From Nocardia cerradoensis NBRC 101014 (GTDB taxonomy: Bacteria > Actinomycetota > Actinomycetes > Mycobacteriales > Mycobacteriaceae), in contig NZ_BAFW01000384.1 in NCBI RefSeq assembly GCF_000308535.1, forward strand, positions 1 through 44,372: a DNA stretch of 44,372 bases, given 5' to 3'. The number at the start of each line of letters is the position of its first letter. Positions within the stretch are counted from its first letter, which is position 1. A model generated the notes under the pieces. It worked only from the letters and a program-made list of their open reading frames with translations. It was not told the origin of the DNA and searched no databases. A program made the position numbers and the translations under genes. Positions 7,863 to 17,010 of the stretch are shown here, in pieces.

Positions 7863-8354
7863 GTGAGCGACGAATCGGCTCGCAAGATATTCACCGAACT
7901 CAAGGAACGCGCCGGGCGGCGCCTCGTCAGCGGACCGGAGCGTTCGTTCATTCCGGACGCCGATCTCGACGAGTTCTGGGCCACGCTGGAGCCCGCGACC
8001 ATCGATTTCATGATCGGTGAATGGCAGGGCGGCGAATTCGACACCGGCCACCGGGAGAACGGAACGCTGGCTCTCATCAACTGGTTCGGCAAGACGTTCG
8101 ACTCGGCCGCCGACGTGAAGCCGCTGATCTGTCTGGACGCCGACGGCAACAAGTACTCGAACACCGACAACGGTGAGGGCAGCCTCTGGATGGAGGAATT
8201 TCGCGGCGAGGTCACCGCGACGATGGTGTTCGACGGGCAGCCCGTGCACGACCATTTCAAGAGGATCGACGACGACGCCGTGATGGGCATCATGGACGGC
8301 AAATACGCCCTCGACGACGGCCGCTACGCCTACTTCTATCTCGAACGGGTCTGA
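7863..8354 (+). CDS. GXWXG / DUF4334 domain protein
   Basis: The 163-residue protein contains the GXWXG motif (GEWQG, residues 52-56) followed by a DUF4334 region ending in YALDDGRYAYFYLERV. Proteins with this pairing are common in Nocardia, Rhodococcus and Streptomyces. Their function is unknown, though a lipocalin-like beta-barrel is plausible. The GTG is supported by GGGAGA 6 bases upstream. It is divergent from the DUF1232 gene. Confidence 0.85.
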   Translation: MSDESARKIFTELKERAGRRLVSGPERSFIPDADLDEFWATLEPATIDFMIGEWQGGEFDTGHRENGTLALINWFGKTFDSAADVKPLICLDADGNKYSNTDNGEGSLWMEEFRGEVTATMVFDGQPVHDHFKRIDDDAVMGIMDGKYALDDGRYAYFYLERV

Positions 8355-8441
8355 TCCGGCGCCGATGAGCGCGCGGCGGACGACGGAATCGAAGTCGAAC
8401 CGCGCCGATGAATTTCGGGCGCACACGACGTCTATCCCGTC

Positions 8442-8993
8442 ATGAGGCGACTGAGCTACGGGATCAGCATGTCCCTGGACGGCTACATCAACGACCGCGA
8501 CGGCAGCATCGACTGGTCCAATCCGGACGACGAGTTGCACCAGTTCCACAACGATCGGTATCGGGACATCGAGATTTCCCTGCACGGTCGTCGCCTCTAC
8601 GAGCTGATGGCCGACTACTGGCCGCACGTGCCCGAGGACGCGCCGCCGATCCAGCGCGAATTCGGCAGGTTGTGGACGGAGAAGCCGAAGGTCGTCTTTT
8701 CCCGGACACTGACCGAGGTGCACTGGAACAGCACGCTGGTCGGCGAGAACGCGGTCGAGCAGGTGCGCCGGCTGAAGGCCGAGGGCGACGGCGTCATGGA
8801 GGTCGGGGGCGCGACTCTCGCGGCGTCGCTGATTCCGCACGGGCTCATCGACGAGTATCAGGTATTCGTCCTGCCCGTGGTGCTCGGCGGCGGGACACCG
8901 ATGTTTCCCCTGCTGGACGAGCGTATATCGCTGCGGCTGGCGGAGACGAGGCATTTCGATACGGCGGTCATGCTGCGCTACGTCGTCGACTGA
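8442..8993 (+). CDS. Dihydrofolate reductase family protein (RibD C-terminal domain)
   Basis: The 183-residue protein has the fold of the RibD reductase domain and DHFR. It opens with the strand LSYGISMSLDGYINDRDG. The NADP-binding part is KVVFSRTL followed by VMEVGGATLAASLIPHGLIDE. The end is VLPVVLGGGTPMF, the usual glycine-rich signature. Stand-alone members are abundant in actinobacteria and few have known substrates. They are probably NADPH reductases but not the folate enzyme. No clear Shine-Dalgarno precedes the ATG, so the transcript may be leaderless. Confidence 0.88.
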   Translation: MRRLSYGISMSLDGYINDRDGSIDWSNPDDELHQFHNDRYRDIEISLHGRRLYELMADYWPHVPEDAPPIQREFGRLWTEKPKVVFSRTLTEVHWNSTLVGENAVEQVRRLKAEGDGVMEVGGATLAASLIPHGLIDEYQVFVLPVVLGGGTPMFPLLDERISLRLAETRHFDTAVMLRYVVD

Positions 8994-9023
8994 GGAGGGG
9001 TCCGGCTCGAGGGGGCGAAAACG

Positions 9024-9197
9024 TCATCCAGCGGGGCCCAACCGACTTGCGATCTGGTAGACGTTGCCGAACGGGTCGCGGACCATGGCACGGCGGTCAC
9101 CGTACGGCGTGTCGAGCGGTGCCTCCAGCGTGACCGCGCCCGGGGTCAGGAACGCGACCGCCGCAGGTTGATCGTCGACCACCATGCGCGGTGTCAC
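9024..9197 (-). pseudogene. Internally deleted VOC (glyoxalase/bleomycin-resistance) family gene
   Basis: From a GTG at 9197 or ATG at 9185 to the TGA at 9024 the frame gives only 57 residues. The first 18, VTPRMVVDDQPAAVAFL, are the start of a VOC protein. The rest, from TLEAPLDTPYGDRRAMVRDPFGNVYQIAS, is the end of one (quoted part: DPFGNVYQIAS). The normal protein is about 120-140 residues, so roughly the middle half has been lost in frame. Metal- and substrate-binding residues of the missing part are gone. Activity is unlikely. Confidence 0.6.
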
Positions 9198-9319
9198 CGA
9201 ATGAAAGTCGCCGTTGTGCAGGTGCTCTCACTCGGGCACAGTTCGGTGCGGCGGTGACGGGGTCGTCGGCGCCGGTTGATGATCGTTCGAGGCTCGGGTA
9301 GCGGAAAGCAGGCGATGCG

Positions 9320-10171
9320 GTGGGTGTGTACGTGGTGACCGGGGCGGCGTCCGGAATGGGGCGGGCCGCGGCGGAGAAGTTGCGCGAGCGGGGCCATACG
9401 GTGGTCGGGGTCGATCTGCGGGACGCCCAGGTGGTCGCGGATCTGTCGACTCCGGACGGGCGCCGCTCCGCGATCGACGGTGTACTCGCGCAGGTGGACG
9501 GGCATCTCGACGGCGCGATCCTCGCCGCGGGGGTGGGGCCGGCGCCCGGTGCCGACCGGCCGCGGCTGATTGTCGAGGTGAACTATCGCGGCGTCGTCGA
9601 GCTGCTCAACGGTTGGCGCTCGGCGCTGGCGCGCGCGGACGAGGCGAAAGTCGTTGTCTTCGGCAGCAATTCGACGACCACCACGCCGCTGGTGCCGCGC
9701 CGGGCGATTCGTGCGCTGCTGGCCGGTGACACCGAGAAGGCGCTGCGGGCGTTGCGGATCTTCGGCAGGAATGCGCCGTCGATCGCGTACGGGACGTCGA
9801 AGATCGCGGTGAGCCACTGGGTGCGCCGCCAGGCGACGACCGCGCAGTGGGCGGGAGCGGGGATCCGGCTCAACGCCCTGGCGCCCGGCGCGGTGCTGAC
9901 GCCGCTGCTGGAGAAACAGCTCGCGACCGCGGCCGAGGCCAAGAACATCGAGCGGTTCCCGGTTCCGATCGGCGGCTTCGGCGATCCGGGCGATCTGGCC
10001 GAGTGGGCGGTGTTCATGCTGTCGCCGGCGGCGCGTTTCCTGTGCGGCAGTGTCGTTTTCGTCGACGGCGGCAGTGACGCCTACTTCCGTGCCGGCGACT
10101 GGCCGCGCGCTGTCCCGCTGCGCAAGCTGCCCGGTTATCTGTGGCGATTCTTCGGCCCGGGTCCGCGCTGA
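9320..10171 (+). CDS. SDR family oxidoreductase, 3-alpha-hydroxysteroid-dehydrogenase-like
   Basis: The 283-residue SDR has a Rossmann site TGAASGMG (residues 7-14) and the active-site pair Tyr157/Lys161 (YGTSK). An unusually long stretch (about residues 120-150) lies between the active-site Ser region (GSNSTTTTP) and the Tyr. That insert and the terminal FVDGGSDAYFRAGDWPR fit the 3-alpha-hydroxysteroid dehydrogenase/carbonyl-reductase branch. The true substrate is unknown. The start is GTG, weakly supported by a purine-rich GGAAAGCAGG. It converges with the amine oxidase gene, 13 bases away. Confidence 0.87.
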   Translation: MGVYVVTGAASGMGRAAAEKLRERGHTVVGVDLRDAQVVADLSTPDGRRSAIDGVLAQVDGHLDGAILAAGVGPAPGADRPRLIVEVNYRGVVELLNGWRSALARADEAKVVVFGSNSTTTTPLVPRRAIRALLAGDTEKALRALRIFGRNAPSIAYGTSKIAVSHWVRRQATTAQWAGAGIRLNALAPGAVLTPLLEKQLATAAEAKNIERFPVPIGGFGDPGDLAEWAVFMLSPAARFLCGSVVFVDGGSDAYFRAGDWPRAVPLRKLPGYLWRFFGPGPR

Positions 10172-10184
10172 ACGCTTCGGGCCC

Positions 10185-11543
10185 TCAGACCGCGGCGAGT
10201 TCGTATCGCAGTACCTCGCTCGCGGCGCGTTCACCCGAGCGAACCGCTCCGTCGACCCACCCGCACATGACGGCCGAACTTTCGGTTCCGGCCCAGTGGA
10301 TGCGTCCGCACGGTTCGCGCAGCGCACGGCCGAACTGGGTGAGCACCCCGGTCGGGAGGTGACTGAGCATTCCGCCACCGGAATAGCGTTCGGCGCTCCA
10401 GTCCTGCTCGAGGTAGTCGACCGGGGAACCGGCTCTGTTCCCGAACCTGGTGACCAGTTCACGCACTATGGCCGTCCTGCGTTCGGTGGCGTCGAGCCGG
10501 CCGATCCGTCGTGCGGTGGGCCCCTCCGTGATGACGCACAGCACTCCGGGCCGCGCGGTATCGGTGCAGGCGTCGATGGTGACGGTGGCCGGTGATCCCG
10601 GCGCGGCCGACTGCCCGGACAGTCCGTCGTAGCGCCAGAACGGCTCGTCGTAGACGACGGAGGTTTTGATGATCGAGCCACTCGGTACGCGCTGATGCAG
10701 GAACGAGCGATCGACCGGCAGCATCGGCTCGTACCGGATCTGACCGGCGACCGCGAGCGGGACGGCGACGATCGCCCGATGAGCGCGCAGCGTCGACGCT
10801 CCGGCGTGCACGGTCACCCCGGCCTCGTCCTGCTCGATGCCGCGCACCGGCTGCGACAGGTGGATCGAGTCGCCGACCTGGTCCGCCATCGCACCGTAGA
10901 TCGCGCCCATACCGCCCACGGGCCGGGAGTCCTGGGCGCCGCCGCGGACGCTGAACATGAAGTTCGGCCCGCCCCCGGATGCCATCTGATACAGCGCGAA
11001 GAGCATCGACACTTCCGAGGCGGCGGAGGTGTAGCTGCCCGCGACAGCGGTCTCGAGCAGATCGTGGGCGGTCTTCGACCGGATGCGAGTCAGCCACTGC
11101 GCCAACGTGATCCGATCCCATTTCTCGGCTTTGCGGGCGTCCCACGGCGCCTCGAGCGGGATCGACCTGCACAGGTAGGCGAGTTCGGCGAAGCCGGCGC
11201 CGAGGTTGATCGAGGCCCACGGACTCATCGTCCACGGGATCGTGCCGGTGTAGCGGTACTGCTCGCCGTCGACGACCATCATCGCCTCGCCGTCGGTGTA
11301 CTGCCGGTAACTCCCGATCCCGAACTCGTCCATCAGGGCACGGATGCGGTCCTGCCCGGGCCCGATCCACGCGCCGCCGCGGTCGATCCAGCAACCGTCC
11401 GGGCGCACCTCGGTGAACGTGCGCCCGCCGAGCCGGTCACGCGCTTCGAGCACCGCCACCGATCGGCCTGCCTGTTTCAGTCGCAGCGCGGCGGTCAATC
11501 CGGCGAATCCGCCACCGACCACGCAACAGTCCACGTCTGTCAT
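10185..11543 (-). CDS. Flavin monoamine oxidase family protein
   Basis: The 452-residue FAD enzyme opens with VVGGGFAGLTAALRLKQAG (FAD ADP-binding GxGxxG, residues 8-26) and EARDRLGGRTF, the standard amine-oxidase start. It closes with IHWAGTESS and CGWVDGAVRSGERAA, which form the isoalloxazine-binding end. It should oxidise an amine to an imine with H2O2 release. The ATG at 11543 is chosen because AAGG lies upstream and the Rossmann strand follows at once. A longer frame would add 12 Arg-rich residues. A TATAAA on the minus strand at 11661-11656 may be its -10 element. Confidence 0.9.
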   Translation of the reverse strand: MTDVDCCVVGGGFAGLTAALRLKQAGRSVAVLEARDRLGGRTFTEVRPDGCWIDRGGAWIGPGQDRIRALMDEFGIGSYRQYTDGEAMMVVDGEQYRYTGTIPWTMSPWASINLGAGFAELAYLCRSIPLEAPWDARKAEKWDRITLAQWLTRIRSKTAHDLLETAVAGSYTSAASEVSMLFALYQMASGGGPNFMFSVRGGAQDSRPVGGMGAIYGAMADQVGDSIHLSQPVRGIEQDEAGVTVHAGASTLRAHRAIVAVPLAVAGQIRYEPMLPVDRSFLHQRVPSGSIIKTSVVYDEPFWRYDGLSGQSAAPGSPATVTIDACTDTARPGVLCVITEGPTARRIGRLDATERRTAIVRELVTRFGNRAGSPVDYLEQDWSAERYSGGGMLSHLPTGVLTQFGRALREPCGRIHWAGTESSAVMCGWVDGAVRSGERAASEVLRYELAAV

Positions 11544-11697
11544 CGAGAGCCGCCTTCGTGTCGACCTTCTCCGGGCCATCGGGCCACGGCACCGCTCGCA
11601 TTCACGACCTCGTCGCTACGAACCACTTCGGTCATCGACATCTCAGACGGGCAATTTTATAGCAAACCTCGAGGGTGGCGGACCGGAAGTCCGGCGC

Positions 11698-13068
11698 CTA
11701 CCCCAGCCGAGCGGTCGAGACGGCCGCCGGGGAGCCGTCGCGGGGAACGAGCGCGACGCGCCTGCCCGAGATCCTCAGCCGCAGACCGGCGGCCCGGGCG
11801 AGGACGAGGCCGATCAGCGCCGCCGATGCCGCCGAGACCGCCCCGCAGGCGAACAGGCCGAGCCGGGGGCCGAACTCCTCGGTGAGCCATCCCACGATCG
11901 GGCCGCCGATAGGGGTGCCGCCGGTGAAGACCATCATGTACAGCGACATCACCCGCCCCCGCATAGCCGGGTCGGTCTCCAGTTGCACCATCGAGTTGCC
12001 GGACGTGTTGAAGGTGAGTCCGAGCAGGCCCACCACCGCGAGCAGCACGGTGAAGAGCCAGTAGTCCGGTGCGAAGGCGGTGACCGCCTCGAGTGCGCCG
12101 AAGCCGACGGCGGTGGCGACCAGCATGCGCATGCGAACCCGCCCGCGGCGGCTCGCCAGCAGCGCACCCGCGAGCGAACCCACGGCCAGTGCGGTGTTGA
12201 GCAGCCCGTACTTGCCGGCGTCGACATCGAAGACGTGATAGGCGAAGCCCGACAGCACGGTGGGGAAGTTGTAGCCGAAGGTGCCGATGAAGCCCACCAT
12301 GACGATCGGCCAGAGCAGTTGCGGATGTGCTCGCACGTAGCGGAGACCGTCGCGCAGTTGCCCTTTCCGCCGGGGCAGGCGTGGCACCGGTGTCAGCTCC
12401 GACGGTCGCATGGCGAGCAGACCGGCGATGACGGCGGCGAAGGAGCAGGCGTTGATCGCGAAGGCCCAGCCGGAGCCGACGGCGGCGATCAGCGCTCCGG
12501 CGACCGCCGGCCCGACCAGGCGCGCGGCCTGGAAGTTCGCGGAGTTCAGGCTGACGGCGTTGCGCAGTCGCTGCCGGCCGACGATCTCCGGGACGAACGA
12601 CTGACGGGTCGGGTTGTCGACCACGGTCACCATGCCCAGCAGAAAAGCCAGCAGGTAGACGTGCCACACCTCGACCGTGCCGGTCAGTGTCAGGACCGCG
12701 AGGACCGCGGCGAGCACGCCCATGGTGGCCTGGGTGAGGACCAGTAGCCTCCGTTTGGGAACGCGGTCGGCGATGACGCCGCCGTAGAGACCGAACAGCA
12801 GCATCGGCAGGAACTGCATGGCAGTGGTGATGCCGACGGCGAACGAGCTACCGGTGAGGCCGAGCACCAGCCAGTCCTGCGCGATTCGCTGCATCCAGGT
12901 GCCGGTATTCGAAACCACCTGGCCCGCAAAGTAGTAGCGGTAGTTCGGGACGGTGAGGGAGGCGAACATCCCGCCCGTGCGTTCCGGCGGTGCCGGTGCG
13001 GGCAGATCGGGCGGAAGCGTATCGGGAGCGGTGGTGGTCGGGTAGTCGTCGGTGCGGATCGCGGTCAA
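11698..13068 (-). CDS. MFS transporter, MFS_3/EntS-like exporter
   Basis: The 456-residue protein has a Pro-rich cytoplasmic N-tail (about 33 residues) followed by about 12 hydrophobic segments. The loop between TM2 and TM3, GGVIADRVPKRRLL, matches motif A of the major facilitator superfamily, and VDNPTRQSFVPEIV is typical of the MFS_3 (enterobactin exporter EntS-like) subgroup. It is most likely a drug or siderophore exporter. It is transcribed alone from an unusually A+T-rich promoter region (13177-13200). Confidence 0.88.
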   Translation of the reverse strand: MTAIRTDDYPTTTAPDTLPPDLPAPAPPERTGGMFASLTVPNYRYYFAGQVVSNTGTWMQRIAQDWLVLGLTGSSFAVGITTAMQFLPMLLFGLYGGVIADRVPKRRLLVLTQATMGVLAAVLAVLTLTGTVEVWHVYLLAFLLGMVTVVDNPTRQSFVPEIVGRQRLRNAVSLNSANFQAARLVGPAVAGALIAAVGSGWAFAINACSFAAVIAGLLAMRPSELTPVPRLPRRKGQLRDGLRYVRAHPQLLWPIVMVGFIGTFGYNFPTVLSGFAYHVFDVDAGKYGLLNTALAVGSLAGALLASRRGRVRMRMLVATAVGFGALEAVTAFAPDYWLFTVLLAVVGLLGLTFNTSGNSMVQLETDPAMRGRVMSLYMMVFTGGTPIGGPIVGWLTEEFGPRLGLFACGAVSAASAALIGLVLARAAGLRLRISGRRVALVPRDGSPAAVSTARLG

Positions 13069-13176
13069 AACTGCCTTTCCTGCGTTCAGCTCCTTGTTCG
13101 GTGAAGAGCAACGGTCGGTTGCTGCGGATGGGCCGGAGGGTGGATGCGGCGTGATCGCGACACCGCTCCACGTTGC

Positions 13177-13200
13177 TTAGCCTATCTAATTAATTATACT
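13177..13200 (-). promoter_or_regulatory. A+T-rich promoter/operator of the MFS gene
   Basis: An A+T-rich patch interrupts very G+C-rich DNA. It includes the perfect palindrome TAATTAATTA (13187-13196). On the minus strand it gives TATAAT (13198-13193), an ideal -10 box for the MFS gene about 125 bases downstream. TTAG and CTAA half-sites flank CCTAT at 13177-13189. No good -35 is seen. Confidence 0.5.
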
Positions 13201-13327
13201 GCACGGGATCCCGCGACCGGCCGGCGGTTTCTGTGCGGTTGGCGATACGACGGCGCCGGATTCTTTACGATTTCCCTACGCCTCGCGGCCGCCGGGTTCG
13301 GGTTTGCCGGATTTAGGCTGATTAATC

Positions 13328-15322
13328 GTGGTTTCACCGATCGACGTCGCCAAACGTGTTGTGCTGGGACGACCGTTTCGCAGCGATCGGCTCGGTGAGA
13401 CGCTGTTGCCGAAGCGGCTGGCATTGCCGATCTTCGCGAGCGATCCGCTGTCCTCGGTGGCGTATGCGACCCAGGAAATTCTGCTCATCCTGACCCTGGG
13501 CGGCCTCAGCTACCTGTATCTGACACCGTGGGTCGCCGGCGGTGTCGTGGTGCTGCTGGCGGTGGTCGCGTTGTCGTATCGCCAAGTCGTGCGCGCCTAT
13601 CCCTCGGGCGGCGGATCCTACGAGGTCGTCGCCGAAAACCTCGGTGCGATACCGGGTTTGGTGGTGGCGGCGGCGCTGCTGGTCGACTACGTCATGACCG
13701 TGGCCGTGTCGGTCGCGGCGGGTGTGGACAACATCATCTCCGCCGCGCCGGCGTTGAACCCACATCGGGTGCTGATCGATATCGGGTTCATCGTGGCGCT
13801 CACCGCCATGAACCTGCGCGGGGTGCGAGAATCCGGCCGCGCGTTCGCCGTGCCGACCTATGGATTCGTCGCCGGCGTCATGGTGATGATCTCGATCGGC
13901 CTGATCGAGACCCTGATCGGACACGCACCGGTCGCCGAGAGCGCGCACTACCAGATCCACGCCGCGCACGCCGGCCTCGGTACGGCCGCGGTGGCGTTTC
14001 TCGCGCTGCGGGCGTTCTCCTCGGGATGTACGGCACTGACGGGCGCCGAAGCGATCTCCAACGGGGTACCGGCGTTCCGGAAACCCAAGTCGCTCAACGC
14101 GGCCCGCACGATGACCGCGATGGGTGTGCTGGCGATCGCCATGTTCACCGGTGTGACCGCGCTGGCCATGATCACCCACACGCGCGTCGCCGAGAACACC
14201 TGCGATCTGATCGGATTTCCCGGCGATTGCCGCACCGACGCCCAGAAGACCGTGATCGCGCAGATCGCGGGGGCGGTGTTCGGCGACACCAGCCCGGGCT
14301 TCTACTACCTGATGGTCACCACCGCGCTGATCCTGATCCTCGCCGCGAACACCGCCTACAACGGGTTCCCGCTGTTGACCTCGATCCTGGCTCAGCATCG
14401 CTACCTGCCGCGCCAGCTGCACACGCGCGGCGACCGGCTCGCCTATTCCAACGGCATCATCCTGCTGGCCGCGGTCGCCGCCGGGTTGATCTACGCCTTC
14501 GACGGGCAGACCACCAGGCTCATCCAGCTCTACATCGTCGGCGTGTTCACCTCGTTCACGTTGTGCCAGACCGGCATGGTCCGGCACTGGAATCGCGAGC
14601 TGGTCGGCGTGACGGCCCCGGCGCAACGGCAACGCATCCACCGAGCCCGGGCGATCAACGCGTTCGGCGCCTGTTTCACCGGTGTCGTGCTAGTCGTGGT
14701 CATGATCACCAAGTTCGGCCACGGCGCCTATCTCGTGGTCATCGCGATGCCGTTGCTGGTGCTGATGATGTATTCCATCCACACCCACTACACGAGCGTG
14801 CGCGCCGAACTCGATATCGACCCGGACGAGGAAACAACTCTGCCCGGCCGGGTGCATGCGATCGTGCTGGTTTCGGACTGGCACAAGGCAACTCAGCGGG
14901 CGGTTCAATTCGCGCGCGCGACCCGTCCCGACACCCTCACCGCGATCACGGTCAACGTCGACGACAGTGATACCAGGGCACTGACCCAGTCCTGGGAGAG
15001 CCACGATGTCACCATCCCGCTGAAGGTCGTGGAGTCGCCCTACCGCGAAATCACCCGCCCCGTCGTCGAATACATCAAGCGAGTCCGCGGCTCACGGCCC
15101 CGGGACGTCGTCAGCGTCTACATTCCGGAGTACGTCGTCGGGCACTGGTGGGAAAATCTGCTCCACAACCAGAGTTCGCTGCGGCTCAAGGCGCGCCTGC
15201 TGTTCGAACCGGGTGTGATGGTCACCAGCGTGCCCTACCAGTTGCGCTCCTCGCGAAATCGCAAGCCGCCCACCGTCACACCGAGCCCCGGGCAGGTCCG
15301 GCGCGGCATCGTCGCCCCCTGA
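13328..15322 (+). CDS. APC family amino-acid/polyamine permease with cytosolic C-terminal domain
   Basis: The 664-residue protein begins with the motif of this APC subgroup, LPKRLALPIFASDPLSSVAY, before the first membrane segment. About 12 hydrophobic helices end near residue 480. The last 180 residues are soluble and begin with VHAIVLVSDWHKATQRAV. They resemble a universal-stress/UspA-like or permease-tail regulatory domain. The substrate could be an amino acid or a K+-like cation, since the family is broad. The start is GTG with a weak ribosome site. The gene converges with the MarR gene. Confidence 0.85.
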   Translation: MVSPIDVAKRVVLGRPFRSDRLGETLLPKRLALPIFASDPLSSVAYATQEILLILTLGGLSYLYLTPWVAGGVVVLLAVVALSYRQVVRAYPSGGGSYEVVAENLGAIPGLVVAAALLVDYVMTVAVSVAAGVDNIISAAPALNPHRVLIDIGFIVALTAMNLRGVRESGRAFAVPTYGFVAGVMVMISIGLIETLIGHAPVAESAHYQIHAAHAGLGTAAVAFLALRAFSSGCTALTGAEAISNGVPAFRKPKSLNAARTMTAMGVLAIAMFTGVTALAMITHTRVAENTCDLIGFPGDCRTDAQKTVIAQIAGAVFGDTSPGFYYLMVTTALILILAANTAYNGFPLLTSILAQHRYLPRQLHTRGDRLAYSNGIILLAAVAAGLIYAFDGQTTRLIQLYIVGVFTSFTLCQTGMVRHWNRELVGVTAPAQRQRIHRARAINAFGACFTGVVLVVVMITKFGHGAYLVVIAMPLLVLMMYSIHTHYTSVRAELDIDPDEETTLPGRVHAIVLVSDWHKATQRAVQFARATRPDTLTAITVNVDDSDTRALTQSWESHDVTIPLKVVESPYREITRPVVEYIKRVRGSRPRDVVSVYIPEYVVGHWWENLLHNQSSLRLKARLLFEPGVMVTSVPYQLRSSRNRKPPTVTPSPGQVRRGIVAP

Positions 15323-15391
15323 TTCGCGACCTGCGCCGCGATCAGCTATCGGCTCGGCCGGTGACGAGTGTGAATGCCACTGCCCCACATC

Positions 15392-15423
15392 CGAATCCGT
15401 GCGGGCACCTCACCAAGGATTCG
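15392..15423. terminator. Inverted repeat between convergent APC permease and MarR genes
   Basis: CGAATCC (15392-15398) pairs perfectly with GGATTCG (15417-15423) across an 18-base loop. It lies in the 120-bp convergent spacer, where a bidirectional terminator is expected, but there is no T-tract and the loop is long. Confidence 0.3.
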
Positions 15424-15442
15424 TAGCGGCCGGGCCGACGGG

Positions 15443-15940
15443 TTATCGCCGCCGGCGAGGCGCTGCCGAGCGGGGTGGCGCCGCACGCATGTGGTCGCGC
15501 ACCGGAGACAGCAGAGCGGCCAGTGTCGTGGTGTCCTCGCGCGACAACGGCTCGAACAGTTGCTGGTTGACGACCTCGGTATGGCCGGGCAGCACCTCGG
15601 CGAGCAGGGACCGGCCGGCATCGGTGATCGTGACGGTGACGCTGCGCTCGTCGTCCGCGGAGGGGGCGCGCGTGACCAGGCCCGCCTTTTCGAGCAGACC
15701 TGCCTGATAGGTCAGTCCGCTGCGGCTGTAGACGACGCCGTCGGCCAGGTCGGTCATGCGCTCACTGCCCGTGGGGGAGTCGAGGCCGAGTCGCGCCAGT
15801 AGCTGGAACTGCACGTAGCTCAGATCGCCGGCGTCTCGCAGCTGTTGCTCGACCGCGTGCCGCAGCAGGCCGGCCACCTCCATGAGGGCGAAGTACGCGC
15901 CCAGTTGGGCGGCATCCAGTGGCCGCGGGCTCTCCGACAT
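15443..15940 (-). CDS. MarR family transcriptional regulator
   Basis: The 165-residue winged-helix regulator has the MarR layout. An N-terminal dimerisation helix leads to a DNA-binding part LTYQAGLLEKAGLVTRAPS with the wing DDERSVTVTITDAGRSLL. It is divergent from the quinone-reductase-like gene at 16059, with three copies of a TGCTTCGA-type inverted repeat in the 118-bp spacer, so it probably represses both genes. ATG 15940 is preferred to a TTG at 15955. The C-terminus is a short basic tail. Confidence 0.88.
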   Translation of the reverse strand: MSESPRPLDAAQLGAYFALMEVAGLLRHAVEQQLRDAGDLSYVQFQLLARLGLDSPTGSERMTDLADGVVYSRSGLTYQAGLLEKAGLVTRAPSADDERSVTVTITDAGRSLLAEVLPGHTEVVNQQLFEPLSREDTTTLAALLSPVRDHMRAAPPRSAAPRRRR

Positions 15941-15959
15941 GGCACGACTGTACAACTCT

Positions 15960-16033
15960 TGCTTCGATTTCGAAACTCTTGCTTCGAATTCAAAGCACTG
16001 CTACGGTTGCGGAGTGCTTCGAGTTCGAAGCAC
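15960..16033. promoter_or_regulatory. Three MarR-type operator boxes
   Basis: Box 3 (16014-16033) has perfect 9-bp arms GTGCTTCGA/TCGAAGCAC around GT. Box 2 (15980-15997) is TGCTTCGAATTCAAAGCA, a near-perfect palindrome. Box 1 (15960-15977) begins TGCTTCGATTTCGAAA. Boxes 1 and 2 share a 14-bp direct repeat AACTCTTGCTTCGA (15954 and 15974) spaced exactly 20 bp, about two helical turns. All lie between the MarR gene and its divergent neighbour. Confidence 0.75.
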
Positions 16034-16058
16034 ATCACATCGAGAGTGAGGCACCACG

Positions 16059-17003
16059 ATGAAGGCGATCCGATTTCACGAGTACGGCGATCCCGGCGTT
16101 CTTCGCTACGAGGACGTCGACCTTCCTGTTCCCGGTCCCGGACAGGTGCGGGTGCGCGTCGCGGCGACCTCGTTCAACTCCGTCGACGGCAATATTCGGG
16201 CGGGATTCATGCAGGGCCCGATGCCGCTGACCCTGCCGCACATCCCCGGCCTGGACCTCGCCGGAACCGTCGACGCGCTCGGCGAGGGTGTCGCCGAATG
16301 GGCGGTCGGTGAGCGGGTCGTCGGCTTCCTGCCGTTCACCGGCGACGGCGCCGCGGCGGAGTATGTCCTCGCGCCCGCGGAGATTCTGGCGGCGGCGCCC
16401 GCGAATATCCCGCTCGCCGATGCGGCCGCACTGCCGGTGGTCGGTCTCACCGCGTGGCAGGCCCTGTTCGACCACGCCGGATTGAAGCCCGACCAGCGGA
16501 TTCTGATCAGCGGCGCCGGCGGAGCCGTGGGTGGTTACTCGTTACAGCTGGCCAAGGCGGCCGGCGCCTACGTGATCGCCACCGGCAGCCCCCGCAGTCG
16601 CGAGCGCGTCGCGGCGCGGGGTGCCGACGAGGTCATCGACCACACCACCACGGATGTGGCCGCCGCGGTGGCCGAGCCGGTCGACGTCCTGCTCAATCTC
16701 GCGCCGATCAGCCCGGCCGAGTTCGCGGCGCTGGCCGGACTGGTCCGCGACGGCGGCGTGGTGGTCGGTACCACCGTGTGGATGCCCGCCCCGGCGGACG
16801 AGGCGCGCGGTGTGCGCGCGGTGGACGTCTACGTCCGCAGCGATGCGCGGCAATTGGCGGAACTCGTTGCGCGCGTGGATCTTCGCGAGCTGATCGTGGA
16901 TGTCGACGAGCGGGCTCCGCTGGCCGAGCTGGCGTCGGTGCACACCCGGGCGGCCGCGGGGACGCTGCCGGGCAAGGTCGTCGTTCTTCCGGCCGCAAAC
17001 TGA
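16059..17003 (+). CDS. NADP-dependent quinone-oxidoreductase-like MDR protein
   Basis: This is a 314-residue medium-chain dehydrogenase/reductase without zinc. It has an N-terminal GroES-like part (HIPGLDLAGTV), then the nucleotide site ISGAGGAVGGYSLQLAKAAGA and the ADHEV-like ARGADEVIDH. There are no catalytic or structural Zn Cys clusters, which fits quinone reductase/zeta-crystallin enzymes that reduce quinones or enones using NADPH. GAGTGAGG precedes the ATG. Its position opposite a MarR gene with three operators suggests induction by an electrophile or quinone. Confidence 0.9.
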   Translation: MKAIRFHEYGDPGVLRYEDVDLPVPGPGQVRVRVAATSFNSVDGNIRAGFMQGPMPLTLPHIPGLDLAGTVDALGEGVAEWAVGERVVGFLPFTGDGAAAEYVLAPAEILAAAPANIPLADAAALPVVGLTAWQALFDHAGLKPDQRILISGAGGAVGGYSLQLAKAAGAYVIATGSPRSRERVAARGADEVIDHTTTDVAAAVAEPVDVLLNLAPISPAEFAALAGLVRDGGVVVGTTVWMPAPADEARGVRAVDVYVRSDARQLAELVARVDLRELIVDVDERAPLAELASVHTRAAAGTLPGKVVVLPAAN

Positions 17004-17010
17004 TACGTCG

